Part shown: positions 16,639-24,541 of the stretch, piece after piece
Layout: the number at the start of each line of letters is the position of its first letter
Position numbering within the stretch: position 1 is the stretch's first letter
Assembly: GCA_964448185.1 (NCBI GenBank)
Contig: CAYUVO010000015.1
Span: 1 to 41,569, forward strand
DNA length: 41,569 bases
DNA from: OFTM382 sp964448185
GTDB lineage: Bacteria > Planctomycetota > Phycisphaerae > Phycisphaerales > UBA1924
Direction of reading: 5' to 3'
The notes under the pieces: generated by a model
What the model was told of the DNA's origin: nothing
Seen by the model: the letters and a program-made list of their open reading frames with translations, nothing else
Databases searched by the model: none
Made by a program: the position numbers and the translations under genes

Positions 16639-18015
16639 ATGCCTTACCAAATCGACGATACGCACGACCCCAAACTCCAGAGCTGGATCGAGAGTGCCAA
16701 CGACCCGGCCACGGACTTCCCGATCCAGAACCTGCCCTTCGCAAGGCTCATCCTGACCGATGATGAAGACAGCGCGGAAGAAGACGGCTTTGTCGTCTCG
16801 GTCGTCGCCATCGGTGACCAAGTCCTGATCCTCGACGTCGTTGCACAAGAAGGCTTCTTCGACGGCATCTTCGACGCAGAACTCCTCGAAGTGCTCATGA
16901 TCGACGAGATCTACAGCACGCTTGCCCAAGCCGATCGCGCCAAGTTCCGAGCCAGACTCGTTTCGTTGCTCTCGACTTCCAATAGCGAACTCAAGGACCA
17001 CGAGATCGCCGAGCATGTGCTGCTGCCAATCGCTGAAGTCAATCTGCTGCCCGCGTTCGATTGCCAGGACTACACCGACTTCTACGCCTCGGTGCATCAC
17101 GCGACCAACGTGGGCACGATGTTCAGGCCCGACAACCCGCTGCTGCCCAACTACAAGTGGATCCCCGTCGGCTATCACGGCAGAGCCTCATCCGTCGTTC
17201 CCAGCGGCACGCCCATCCGTCGGCCCAGCGGCCAGCTTTCGCCCGCGGGCGAAGGCCAAGCACCGAGCTTTGGTCCCTGCAAGCTGCTCGACTACGAGCT
17301 CGAACTGGGCACCGTCGTCGGGCGCGGCAACGATCTGGGCCAACCGATCCCGATCGGCGAGGCCGAGGACCACATCCTGGGGATGTGCCTGCTCAACGAC
17401 TGGTCGGCGCGCGACATGCAGAAGTGGGAATACGTCCCGCTCGGCCCGTTCCTCGCCAAGAACTTCGCCACGAGTGTCAGTCCTTGCCTTGTCACAATGG
17501 AAGCGCTCGCGCCGTTCCGTTGCCCCTCGATGACTCGGCCCGAGGGCGACCCAAAGCCCCTGCCCCACTTGCTCGATGCACACGACCAAGCCCAAGGCGG
17601 GATCGACATCACGCTCGAAGTGCTCCTCAGCTCAAAGCAAATGCGCGATCAAGGCATGGACCCGGTTCGGCTTAGCACAGGATCGTTCAAGGATATGTAT
17701 TGGACGATTGCGCAGATGCTCACGCACCATGCGTCCAACGGCTGCAACATGCAACCGGGCGACCTGCTCGGATCGGGAACGATCTCGGGCCCCAGCCGCG
17801 AGAACCGGGGCTGCATGTTGGAGCTGACCTGGGACGGCGACAAGGACAACCCCGTGCCCGGCACGCAGCGCACGCCCATCAAACTGCCCACGGGCGAGGA
17901 ACGCAAGTTCCTCGGCGACGGCGACGAGATCATTCTTCGCGGCTACTGCGAACGCGAAGGCTTCCGGCGCATCGGCTTCGGCGAATGCCGAGGGATCATC
18001 GAGTCGGCGTTGTGA
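16639..18015 (+). CDS. fahA: Fumarylacetoacetase
   Basis: 458 residues from ATG 16639, with GGAGAG seven bases upstream; the frame extends upstream but overlaps the MFS gene. It hydrolyses fumarylacetoacetate to fumarate and acetoacetate, the last step of tyrosine/homogentisate degradation. The active-site pieces of the mammalian enzyme are present: 'DYTDFYASVHHATNVGTMFR' (metal Asp and catalytic His), 'DYELELG' (two metal Glu), 'LLNDWSARDMQKWEYVPLGPF' (metal Asp) and 'LAKNFATSVSP' (catalytic Lys). Length is close to typical FAH (about 420), with an acidic N-terminal SH3-like domain. Homogentisate dioxygenase is not in the window. Confidence 0.95.
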   Translation: MPYQIDDTHDPKLQSWIESANDPATDFPIQNLPFARLILTDDEDSAEEDGFVVSVVAIGDQVLILDVVAQEGFFDGIFDAELLEVLMIDEIYSTLAQADRAKFRARLVSLLSTSNSELKDHEIAEHVLLPIAEVNLLPAFDCQDYTDFYASVHHATNVGTMFRPDNPLLPNYKWIPVGYHGRASSVVPSGTPIRRPSGQLSPAGEGQAPSFGPCKLLDYELELGTVVGRGNDLGQPIPIGEAEDHILGMCLLNDWSARDMQKWEYVPLGPFLAKNFATSVSPCLVTMEALAPFRCPSMTRPEGDPKPLPHLLDAHDQAQGGIDITLEVLLSSKQMRDQGMDPVRLSTGSFKDMYWTIAQMLTHHASNGCNMQPGDLLGSGTISGPSRENRGCMLELTWDGDKDNPVPGTQRTPIKLPTGEERKFLGDGDEIILRGYCEREGFRRIGFGECRGIIESAL

Positions 18016-18064
18016 GAATGTTGTAGACAAGCGAGATCCTGTCCCGCCGCAACATGTGCCTGAC

Positions 18065-18541
18065 TTACAACCGCCGCTCCATGAACACCGTGTCCGGGTC
18101 GGGATCGTCGTTGTAGCGTGCGCACTCGGTAAAGCCACACGAGCGGTAGAGCGTGTTGGCAGCCTCCCACCGCGCCGACGTGTCGAGCTTGATGACCGAA
18201 TACATCCCCTCGGCATGCTCGATGATCGCTTCGAGCAACGCGCGACCCGCGCCCATCCCACGAGCCTCGGGCAGCACCACCATGCGTTTGAGTTCGCACT
18301 CGCCTTGTGCCTCCATCGGCCTCATCGCGGCGGTGCCGACGGCTCGCTTGGCGTCTTCCAATCCGTCATCCCACGCGAGTAACAACACACCACGCGGCGG
18401 CGCGTACACACCCGGCAAGCCTGCCATCTCGGCAGCAAAGCCCTGGCGTTCGAGGCTCTCATCGAGCCCGTCCTGATACACACGCCACAGGCGGCGGACC
18501 TCTTCGAGATCGGCGTGTGATTCGGCGCGAGTGATACGCAT
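18065..18541 (-). CDS. GNAT family N-acetyltransferase
   Basis: 158 residues from ATG 18541, eight bases after the proS stop. GNAT landmarks are 'CELKRMVVLPEARGMGAGRALLEAIIEHAE' (beta4 plus the acetyl-CoA loop, consensus Q/RxxGxG/A, here RGMGAG) and 'IKLDTSARWEAANTLYRSCGFTEC' (beta6 and C-terminal motif). The substrate amine is unknown. It is co-directional with and probably co-transcribed with proS, and converges on fahA. Confidence 0.88.
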   Translation of the reverse strand: MRITRAESHADLEEVRRLWRVYQDGLDESLERQGFAAEMAGLPGVYAPPRGVLLLAWDDGLEDAKRAVGTAAMRPMEAQGECELKRMVVLPEARGMGAGRALLEAIIEHAEGMYSVIKLDTSARWEAANTLYRSCGFTECARYNDDPDPDTVFMERRL

Positions 18542-18549
18542 ATGGTCGA

Positions 18550-20406
18550 TCAAAGATTCGCAGCTAGGCCGCGCTCGACCTCGGCGACACACTTCGCCAC
18601 TACCTCGTTCAACAGCACCAGCTCGCCCTTGCCTTCGTCACGCCGGAGTTTGTATTCGACCGATTCCTCAGCCAACGCCTTGGCCCCGATCGTCAGCCGA
18701 ATGGGCAAACCGATCAGGTCGCCGTCCTTAAACTTGACCCCCGGACGCTCAGCGCGATCGTCGAGCAGCACATCGACGCCCGCAGTTGCAAGCTCCGACG
18801 CCAAACGCTCGGCGTGCGCCCGGTGCTCGTCGTCATCGGGTTTCATGAGCACGATCAACACGTGGTACGGCGCAAGCCCCATGGGCCAGCGGATGCCCCC
18901 GTCGTCGTGGTTCTGTTCGATCGCTGCGGCCACGGTTCGACTCACGCCAAGGCCATAACATCCCATCGTGACGGGCTGACGCTGCTGGGTTTTGTCCATG
19001 ACCGCAAACTCGAACGCCTCCGAATACTTCGTGCCCAGCTTGAAGATGTGCGCCACCTCGATGCCCCGGCGCGCTATCAGCTTCGAGCCCACGGCCCGCG
19101 GCGAAGGATCGCCCGGCATCGCGTTGCGAACGTCGGCCACACGAACTGAACCGCAACTCCCAAACTCGGTCGCGACCTGATCGATCGGCACGGGCGTGCC
19201 CAGATCCCGCGTCCAGTCAAACCCGGTGACGTGATGATCCTTGGTGTCCGCACCCGTCGCCCAGACGCCGTCATGGAGCCCGGTTGTCGCGTCGGGATCC
19301 ATCAACAGCGTCGTGTTCGCAACACTCGTGACCATCTTCGGACTGATGTACCCGATCACAAACCCGGCAGCCTTGGCTTCTTTCTCATCGCCAAGATCCA
19401 CCGCAAAGCCCACCGCGTCGCGGACCTTGCCGATGTTCACGTCGTGATCGCCGCGCACGACCGCGATCACCCATCGGCGTTCGCCATCATCGGTGTTCGC
19501 AAGCACCACGCTCTTGAGCATGCCCGAGGCCTCGACCCCGAGGTGCCCCGCGACCTTGTCGATCCCGGGCATCCCCGGCGTGTGCTGATCGGTCATCGGC
19601 GTCGTGTGCGGAGTAAACGACCACGCCCGCTCGCCGATCTCGCATTTTTCGACGTTCGCCGCATACCCGCTTGTTTCGCAGATCAGGATCGTGTCCTCGC
19701 CCGTCTCGGCGTTGACCATAAACTCGTGGCTCGCCGAGCCACCGATCGGGCCGCTCTCGGCTTCGACGACCGTGCAATCGAGCCCGCACCGTTTGAACAC
19801 ATTGACATACGCCTGATAGAGCCGGTCGTATGTTTCGCTGAGCGAACCCTCGCCCTCCTCGGTCAGATGAAACGAGTACGCATCCTTCATCAGAAACTCT
19901 CGCCCCCTGAGCAGCCCGGCGCGGGGGCGAAACTCATCGCGGAACTTCGTCTGGATCTGGTAGAGAGTCAGCGGGAACTGCTTGTAGCTGGTGATCGCAT
20001 TTTTGCACATCTCGGTGATGGTTTCTTCGTGCGTCGGCCCGAGCGCGGTCTTTCGGCCGTGACGGTCTTCGAGCTGGAAGAGCAGGTCGCCATACGCCTC
20101 GTCGCGTTTGGTGTTCTTGTAGAGATCCATCGGCACGAGCACGGGCAGAAAGATCTCAGCTGCGCCCGCTGCGTTCATCTCCTCGCGGATGATCTGCGAG
20201 ACCTTCGAGATCACACGCCAGCCCAGCGGGAGGTAGTCGTACACCCCGGCTGCGACCTGTCGCAGGAGCCCGGCGCGGATCATCAGCTTGTGGCTCGGCA
20301 CCACCGCGTCCGCAGGAGCTTCGCGGAGCGTCGGGATCAGCGTCCTCGACCAGCGTGTGACTTGACCAGAACGGACGTTGAGCGACGATGTGCAGGCGGT
20401 ATTCAT
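18550..20406 (-). CDS. proS: Proline--tRNA ligase (bacterial type with editing domain)
   Basis: 618 residues from ATG 20406; the frame runs upstream across the divergent small gene, without support. Class II motif 2 is 'FRDEFRPRAGLLRGREFLMKDAYSFH' and motif 3 is 'GCYGLGVSRTVAAAIEQNHDDGGIRWP'. The ~180-residue insertion between them, with 'WVIAVVRGDHDVNIGKVRDAVG', is the YbaK-like INS domain that clears mis-charged Ala-tRNA(Pro). The C-terminal anticodon-binding domain starts near 'PYHVLIVLMKP'. E. coli ProS is 572 residues, so this is slightly longer. Confidence 0.95.
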   Translation of the reverse strand: MNTACTSSLNVRSGQVTRWSRTLIPTLREAPADAVVPSHKLMIRAGLLRQVAAGVYDYLPLGWRVISKVSQIIREEMNAAGAAEIFLPVLVPMDLYKNTKRDEAYGDLLFQLEDRHGRKTALGPTHEETITEMCKNAITSYKQFPLTLYQIQTKFRDEFRPRAGLLRGREFLMKDAYSFHLTEEGEGSLSETYDRLYQAYVNVFKRCGLDCTVVEAESGPIGGSASHEFMVNAETGEDTILICETSGYAANVEKCEIGERAWSFTPHTTPMTDQHTPGMPGIDKVAGHLGVEASGMLKSVVLANTDDGERRWVIAVVRGDHDVNIGKVRDAVGFAVDLGDEKEAKAAGFVIGYISPKMVTSVANTTLLMDPDATTGLHDGVWATGADTKDHHVTGFDWTRDLGTPVPIDQVATEFGSCGSVRVADVRNAMPGDPSPRAVGSKLIARRGIEVAHIFKLGTKYSEAFEFAVMDKTQQRQPVTMGCYGLGVSRTVAAAIEQNHDDGGIRWPMGLAPYHVLIVLMKPDDDEHRAHAERLASELATAGVDVLLDDRAERPGVKFKDGDLIGLPIRLTIGAKALAEESVEYKLRRDEGKGELVLLNEVVAKCVAEVERGLAANL

Positions 20407-20505
20407 AGCCCCACAGTCTAAGCCCGCATCCGCTGCCAACTTCTCGGGTACGCTCAAAGAACTGCTGACCCTATTCGCACCCATACCCGCCCGAGGCACA
20501 AAGCC

Positions 20506-20826
20506 ATGATCGACACGCCGCTCAAGACCCGCCTTGTCCACACCGCCCTCTGGATCGGGGCCTACGCCGCGTTCTGGTTCTTCATGTGGCGGCCTTCGGA
20601 TGTCTGGGTCAGCGCGGTGATCGTCGGCGCGATCATGCTCTCGCACCTGCCACCCTTGAAGGTGAGGTATTTCGCCGGTGCCTTCGGCTGGCTCGCGGTC
20701 GGAGCGGTCCTGTTCTTCGTGGTCAACAACCGTTCGCTGATCATGCTCATCATCGTCGGGATCTCGGTGGTCCAGAACATCATCTCCGGGATGAATGTGC
20801 TCAGAAGCAAACCTCGCGACGACTGA
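20506..20826 (+). CDS. Small three-TM membrane protein, hypothetical
   Basis: 106 residues with three predicted membrane segments ('LWIGAYAAFWFFMW', 'VWVSAVIVGAIMLSHL' and 'GWLAVGAVLFFVV' / 'LIMLIIVGISVV'). It ends in a short basic tail 'MNVLRSKPRDD'. A GAGG motif lies about ten bases before the ATG. It is divergent from proS, with a 99-bp shared intergenic region containing a TACGCT hexamer at 20449-20454. No family is recognised with confidence. Confidence 0.6.
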   Translation: MIDTPLKTRLVHTALWIGAYAAFWFFMWRPSDVWVSAVIVGAIMLSHLPPLKVRYFAGAFGWLAVGAVLFFVVNNRSLIMLIIVGISVVQNIISGMNVLRSKPRDD

Positions 20827-20914
20827 GCCGCACGTTCTCGGACGCCCGATAGCACACAATCGGACTACGCCTTACGCACGGCATAGGCGTTCGGTTCCAC
20901 CATAACGCTGCATG

Positions 20915-20936
20915 TTACATGGCACATTACATGGCA
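20915..20936 (+). repeat. Direct repeat TTACATGGCA
   Basis: Two identical 10-bp copies 12 bp apart (20915-20924 and 20927-20936), just upstream of the first hairpin in the leader of the PEP-CTERM gene. Confidence 0.5.
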
Positions 20937-20938
20937 AA

Positions 20939-21019
20939 CCATCGAAAGCGATGGCAGGCTTTCTATGGAGCATCGGGCTCCGGACAGAGAGTGGAGAAGG
21001 GGAGAGCCGAAAGGGCTCT
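20939..21019 (+). promoter_or_regulatory. Hairpin-rich leader of the PEP-CTERM gene
   Basis: Three short hairpins in 81 bp: CCATCG-AAAG-CGATGG (20939-20954), GGAGC-ATCGG-GCTCC (20967-20981) and AGAGCC-GAAAG-GGCTCT (21003-21019). The last ends three bases before the ATG, with the purine-rich GGAG at its base, so it could control ribosome access. The first, preceded by GGCAAACC and looped by GAAA, resembles the P2 part of cyclic-di-GMP-I riboswitches, but the conserved GCAAAGCC that should follow is missing. Confidence 0.4.
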
Positions 21020-21022
21020 GCC

Positions 21023-21961
21023 ATGAGACGAGATACTTTGTGCGTGTTAGCAATCTTGGGGGGGCTTGTGGGCGCTGCGTCGCCCGCAGCCGCACAGTTC
21101 GTCGACTTTGGTCTATGGAACCGTTACGTCGATTGGCAAACCGATACCGAGACCGGTCCCAAGGGGACCGTCTGGCAGTACGGCGTCGTGGACGCTCGCT
21201 CGGGCGATGCGTGGTACGCCAATGATGCTGTCAAACCTCTGAGCTGGTCAGGCGGCGACAACCCCGCCAGCGGCAACTGGTCGCTCGGCGATCAACCCGT
21301 CTTTAGCCGATCGGGCATGACTCTGGATTCCGACGGCACCGCGCCGTGGATCGGCTGGAACAACCCAGCAGGTGACGGCACCAGCATCGACATCGACGGC
21401 AAGGTCCGCATCCAAACTCCCAAAGGCGCCAACCAAGGCTCGATCGAATCCGTCGAGTTCGTCGTCGCCAAACGTTCCGCCGACGGCACGTTCACCGAGC
21501 TTCACCGAGCCCGCGTCAGCTCAAGCGACCTCCGCTCGATGGGCGAGGCTGGCATGGTGATCCCCATCAGCCTTCACGACGTGGTCGTCAATGATGGCGA
21601 ATCCATCGTGCTATCGAGCCGGGCGCTGGGTTCTAACGACGAACCCGCCACCGTTCAGCTCATCGACGACATCTCGATTGTGATCGAGCCGCCGGTGCAG
21701 ACCGCGAAGATTCTTGAGGCCGCGTACAACAAACCGCTCAACTTTGGCAACCCCTCGGGAATCAGCGGCGGCGGTGGTGGTGGCGGCGGTGGCGGCGGCC
21801 AGCCCACATCTACAGGCGAACCCCCGTTCCCCACCGAGGATGTCGAGAACAGCGTGCCTTCCGACGACAGCTCAACGCCGCCCAACATCGTGCCCACACC
21901 CGGGAGCATCGCGATCCTCGCGACCCTCGGCGGCCTCACCGCAATGCGACGCAGACGGTAA
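21023..21961 (+). CDS. Secreted PEP-CTERM-type anchored protein
   Basis: 312 residues from ATG 21023. A signal peptide ends near 'AASPAAAQ' (residue 25). The mature part is beta-rich and has no catalytic motif I recognise. An unbroken run of 11 glycines (about 249-259) leads into a Pro/Ser/Thr-rich linker. The C-terminus is a PEP-CTERM-like sorting signal: PTPGS near residue 291, a hydrophobic stretch, then RRRR. Such signals are processed by an exosortase/archaeosortase-type enzyme, which is not seen here. Its likely location is the cell surface or exopolysaccharide matrix. Confidence 0.75.
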   Translation: MRRDTLCVLAILGGLVGAASPAAAQFVDFGLWNRYVDWQTDTETGPKGTVWQYGVVDARSGDAWYANDAVKPLSWSGGDNPASGNWSLGDQPVFSRSGMTLDSDGTAPWIGWNNPAGDGTSIDIDGKVRIQTPKGANQGSIESVEFVVAKRSADGTFTELHRARVSSSDLRSMGEAGMVIPISLHDVVVNDGESIVLSSRALGSNDEPATVQLIDDISIVIEPPVQTAKILEAAYNKPLNFGNPSGISGGGGGGGGGGGQPTSTGEPPFPTEDVENSVPSDDSSTPPNIVPTPGSIAILATLGGLTAMRRRR

Positions 21962-22010
21962 ACACTTCCGCGTCGGAGTACCTTCAACGCAGCGAAATGA
22001 CAAGTCTTGA

Positions 22011-22040
22011 CGAGCCCCGAGTATCAGCGAGGGGGATCTT
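22011..22040 (+). repeat. Dispersed repeat, copy C
   Basis: AGCCCCGAGTATCAGCGAGG matches copy A of the 13.4-14.2 kb repeat block with one substitution in the core and one inserted A near the end. It lies in the 97-bp gap between convergent genes, about 8.5 kb from the other copies, which shows the element is dispersed. Confidence 0.65.
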
Positions 22041-22058
22041 GACGCCCTGATGCGAGCA

Positions 22059-22721
22059 TCAACTCTTAAGCATCGAACAGCCCGCAGCTTCGAGCGCCGC
22101 CAGCCACCGAGTACGCTCATAGCTCGCGCGTTCGCCCGCGAGCTTGCTCGACCACCACCACAGCGTGGGCATCGGGACCGCCAGATCAACCGCCATCTCG
22201 GCGACTTGATCGTCGTCCAGATCCACCATCGGCGTCGTGATCGTCACCTCGGGAACCTCAGCGCCCACCGCGTCGAGCAGCACGAGCCGGCTCACCAACA
22301 ACGCACGATCGCACACTTCCGCAGCCTGATCGAACGCCTCTCGCTCGCCCTGCCCGCGATCAACCTGAATCGGCCACACGAGCTTTGAGCAGCCTCCACG
22401 CAGCGCGAAATACGCCGCGTTCACCAGCTCCATCGTCGCCGACTCGCCCCGTGATGGATCGGCATCGTCCGCGATCGGGCTCAACACGCCCCCCACGAGC
22501 GGCACGCCCAGAGCCTGCGTCTGCAGCTCGACCGCTCGCATCTGCGCCTCGCACGTCGATTGCCAGCTCCGGCTGCGAACCGCTGCGACCCCATCGACCC
22601 GTCGCGAGTCTTGGTTCGTGTCGTTCACAGAACCCACCGCGACGGTTTCCTCGGCAGCGATCGCCAACGCGACCAGCGACGCGAGACCTCCATCACATAT
22701 AACCATCACCTTGTGTGCCAT
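22059..22721 (-). CDS. Degenerate QueC-like (PP-loop fold) protein
   Basis: 220 residues. The start 'KVMVICDGGLASLVALAIA' aligns with the PP-loop of QueC-type synthases, but the SGGxDS motif is changed to DGGLAS. The middle ('GVPLVGGVLSPIADD', 'ESATMELVNAAYFALRGGCSKLVWPI') and the part 'VPEVTITTPMVDLDDDQVAEMAVDLAVPMPTLWW' follow the QueC order of strands and the 'TPl...sK.Eiv.lg..lgvp...tWsC' region. The zinc cysteines (CxxC...C) that should follow are absent. I infer a QueC-derived or adenine-nucleotide-hydrolase-fold protein that has lost ATP and zinc chemistry, or changed its substrate. It is the last gene of the tgt-yajC-secDF operon; tgt is itself a queuosine gene. The family call is tentative. 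Confidence 0.5.
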   Translation of the reverse strand: MAHKVMVICDGGLASLVALAIAAEETVAVGSVNDTNQDSRRVDGVAAVRSRSWQSTCEAQMRAVELQTQALGVPLVGGVLSPIADDADPSRGESATMELVNAAYFALRGGCSKLVWPIQVDRGQGEREAFDQAAEVCDRALLVSRLVLLDAVGAEVPEVTITTPMVDLDDDQVAEMAVDLAVPMPTLWWWSSKLAGERASYERTRWLAALEAAGCSMLKS

Positions 22722-22826
22722 CGTGAGCGCTCAGCTTACCACCATGAACCGCAGAGAGCCAGTCCGTGCGAACCCACGCCCGCGCCCGCTCGCACACCAC
22801 CACCTCCCCCACCTCCCCCGCCTCGA

Positions 22827-23861
22827 TCACCGCTGCTCAACAAGCCACCTCGCGTAGATCGCCATGCCCTGGGCAGGCGTGGTCTTGGGAGACCACCCAA
22901 GGCCAGCGGCCGTCGCCGAGATATCCGCCTTGGTAAAGTCCTGATAGAACGCACGGACCGTATCGGGCATCTCAAAATATTCGACTTCTTGTCGTCCACT
23001 TGGGATTTCGAGTGCGTCGCGGAGCGCCTCAACGATACGGTTGAACGGCGTTGATTCACCGCTGCCGCAATTGTAGATGCCCGGAGTCGGCACCCGCCCG
23101 CTGCCGATCCCCGCACCCGCAAGCGTGCAGGCGACTACATCATCGACGAAGACCTGATCGCGTGCCTGCTCGCCGTCGGTAAAGAGCCGGGGCGAGTGCC
23201 CATCGAGCAGTTGGCGTGCGAGTTGAAAGACCATCGACGCCATCGACCCCTTGTGTCCTTCGCCGGGACCGAAGACATTGAAGTACCGCAGCCCCACGAC
23301 TCGTGGCGTCGGCCCGCCGCTCTCAACGATGTGTTTAGCAAACCGGCGATGCTCGCATTCCATGAGCCACTTGCTAAAGCCGTAGACGTTGTTGGGTCGG
23401 CCCGCGTGTTCTTCTTTGAACGCCCGGCGATCGAGTGCGATCTTTGGCGATCCATATGTTGCAGCACTCGACGCATACACCAGCGGGATCTGGGCGTCGT
23501 TGGAGAGTTCGAGCATCTCGGAGAAGCCATTGACGTTGCGTTCGAGCATCGCCCGTTCGTCGGCCACCGTGGTATCGGTCTGCGCACCGAGATGGAAGAT
23601 CGCTCGCGGCCTCGTCTCGGTGATGAGCCACGCCCACTCGACTTCCGCCGAGGTCATCGCGACCATCTCACCCGCGAACGGCTCGATGCCCGCACGCTCA
23701 TGCGCCAACACAAGATTCTCGAAGCTCCCGCTCGAACAATCATCGACCACCACGATGTGGGCCTCGGGTTCGAGGCGTGCGAGGTGTGCGCACAAGTTGG
23801 AGCCGATGAACCCGGCACCGCCGGTGACGATGTAACACACTGGATCTCTTTGGTCGCTCAT
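22827..23861 (-). CDS. hldD: ADP-L-glycero-D-manno-heptose-6-epimerase
   Basis: 344 residues from ATG 23861, coupled by TGATG to the LysM gene. It is a short-chain dehydrogenase-fold epimerase making the LPS-core heptose nucleotide. Landmarks are the Rossmann 'TGGAGFIGSN' at residues 13-22, 'ASSAATYG', the YxxxK pair 'YGFSK' at about 160-164, and 'GPGEGHKGSMASMVFQLARQL', the HldD-type 'GP.EGHKGSMASv.F.L' stretch that separates it from generic UDP-sugar epimerases. E. coli HldD is 310 residues. With LptD it indicates an LPS-type outer membrane. Other hld genes are not in the window. Confidence 0.85.
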   Translation of the reverse strand: MSDQRDPVCYIVTGGAGFIGSNLCAHLARLEPEAHIVVVDDCSSGSFENLVLAHERAGIEPFAGEMVAMTSAEVEWAWLITETRPRAIFHLGAQTDTTVADERAMLERNVNGFSEMLELSNDAQIPLVYASSAATYGSPKIALDRRAFKEEHAGRPNNVYGFSKWLMECEHRRFAKHIVESGGPTPRVVGLRYFNVFGPGEGHKGSMASMVFQLARQLLDGHSPRLFTDGEQARDQVFVDDVVACTLAGAGIGSGRVPTPGIYNCGSGESTPFNRIVEALRDALEIPSGRQEVEYFEMPDTVRAFYQDFTKADISATAAGLGWSPKTTPAQGMAIYARWLVEQR

Positions 23862-24541
23862 CACTGGTCTCCACTGGCAGCGAACGATTCGATCGGCGGA
23901 ATCACAAGCACCTGCCCAACCTTCAACGCATTCGGGCTCGCGAGCCGATCGCGGTTCGCACGAAACAGCGCGTCGGTGTGCGCCGCCGTGCCGTAGACTC
24001 GCTCGCTGATCCCGCTCAACGTATCGCCCGAAGCCACCACATACTCCGCGTCGCGCGGCACGCTCACCGGCATCGAAGGCTCAACCTTGACATCACGCGT
24101 CGTCGGCACCCGTAGCACCGCGCCCGGCGACAACCGCTCGGGACTCACAAACGGATTCTCGCGTGCCAGCACCGTCCACAGAGCGCTGTCACCCAAAAAC
24201 TCACGCGCGATCGACTCGAACGAATCGCCCCGCTTGACGATGTACTCAAACGCCACCGGCTCGATGTCTTGTTCGTTCGCAACATCCGCGGATGTCTCAC
24301 CGGCTGGCGGTCGCCCCTGCATAAGCTCGACCACGGGCGAACCACCAACCCCCGGCACCTCTGCTACCGGAAGCCTCACGTCAGTAAGCTCTGGCGGCTC
24401 GGATTCGTTCGCATCTGGCGGGCTCGCACGGTGCAACGTCACACGGTTGGTCGTGGGTTCCCATGACCAGTACACCGCGATCCAAAGCCCGACCAGCAGC
24501 CCCATACCCGCGACCAGCCTTGGACCCCGCCGCGCACTCAT
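23861..24541 (-). CDS. Membrane-anchored protein with two LysM domains
   Basis: 226 residues. An N-terminal membrane anchor at about residues 9-28 is followed by a disordered Pro/Glu-rich stretch (about 35-95). LysM 1 begins 'FEYIVKRGDSFESIAREFLGD' (about 97-145) and LysM 2 begins 'AEYVVASGDTLSGISERVYGT' (about 165-214). LysM domains bind peptidoglycan N-acetylglucosamine, so the protein would tie the inner membrane to the cell wall. It overlaps the secDF stop by ATGA and the hldD start by TGATG. Confidence 0.88.
   Translation of the reverse strand: MSARRGPRLVAGMGLLVGLWIAVYWSWEPTTNRVTLHRASPPDANESEPPELTDVRLPVAEVPGVGGSPVVELMQGRPPAGETSADVANEQDIEPVAFEYIVKRGDSFESIAREFLGDSALWTVLARENPFVSPERLSPGAVLRVPTTRDVKVEPSMPVSVPRDAEYVVASGDTLSGISERVYGTAAHTDALFRANRDRLASPNALKVGQVLVIPPIESFAASGDQ

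Noticed and set aside
18016..18064. Terminator between fahA and the GNAT gene
   Set aside because: No stable stem-loop could be found by eye.
19231..20421. Long plus-strand open frame opposite proS
   Set aside because: ProS motifs on the minus strand are unambiguous; the plus frame has no motif or start signal.
20939..21019. Bona fide cyclic-di-GMP-I riboswitch
   Set aside because: GGCAAACC and the GAAA loop are present, but the conserved GCAAAGCC and the second helix are not; kept only as a structured leader.
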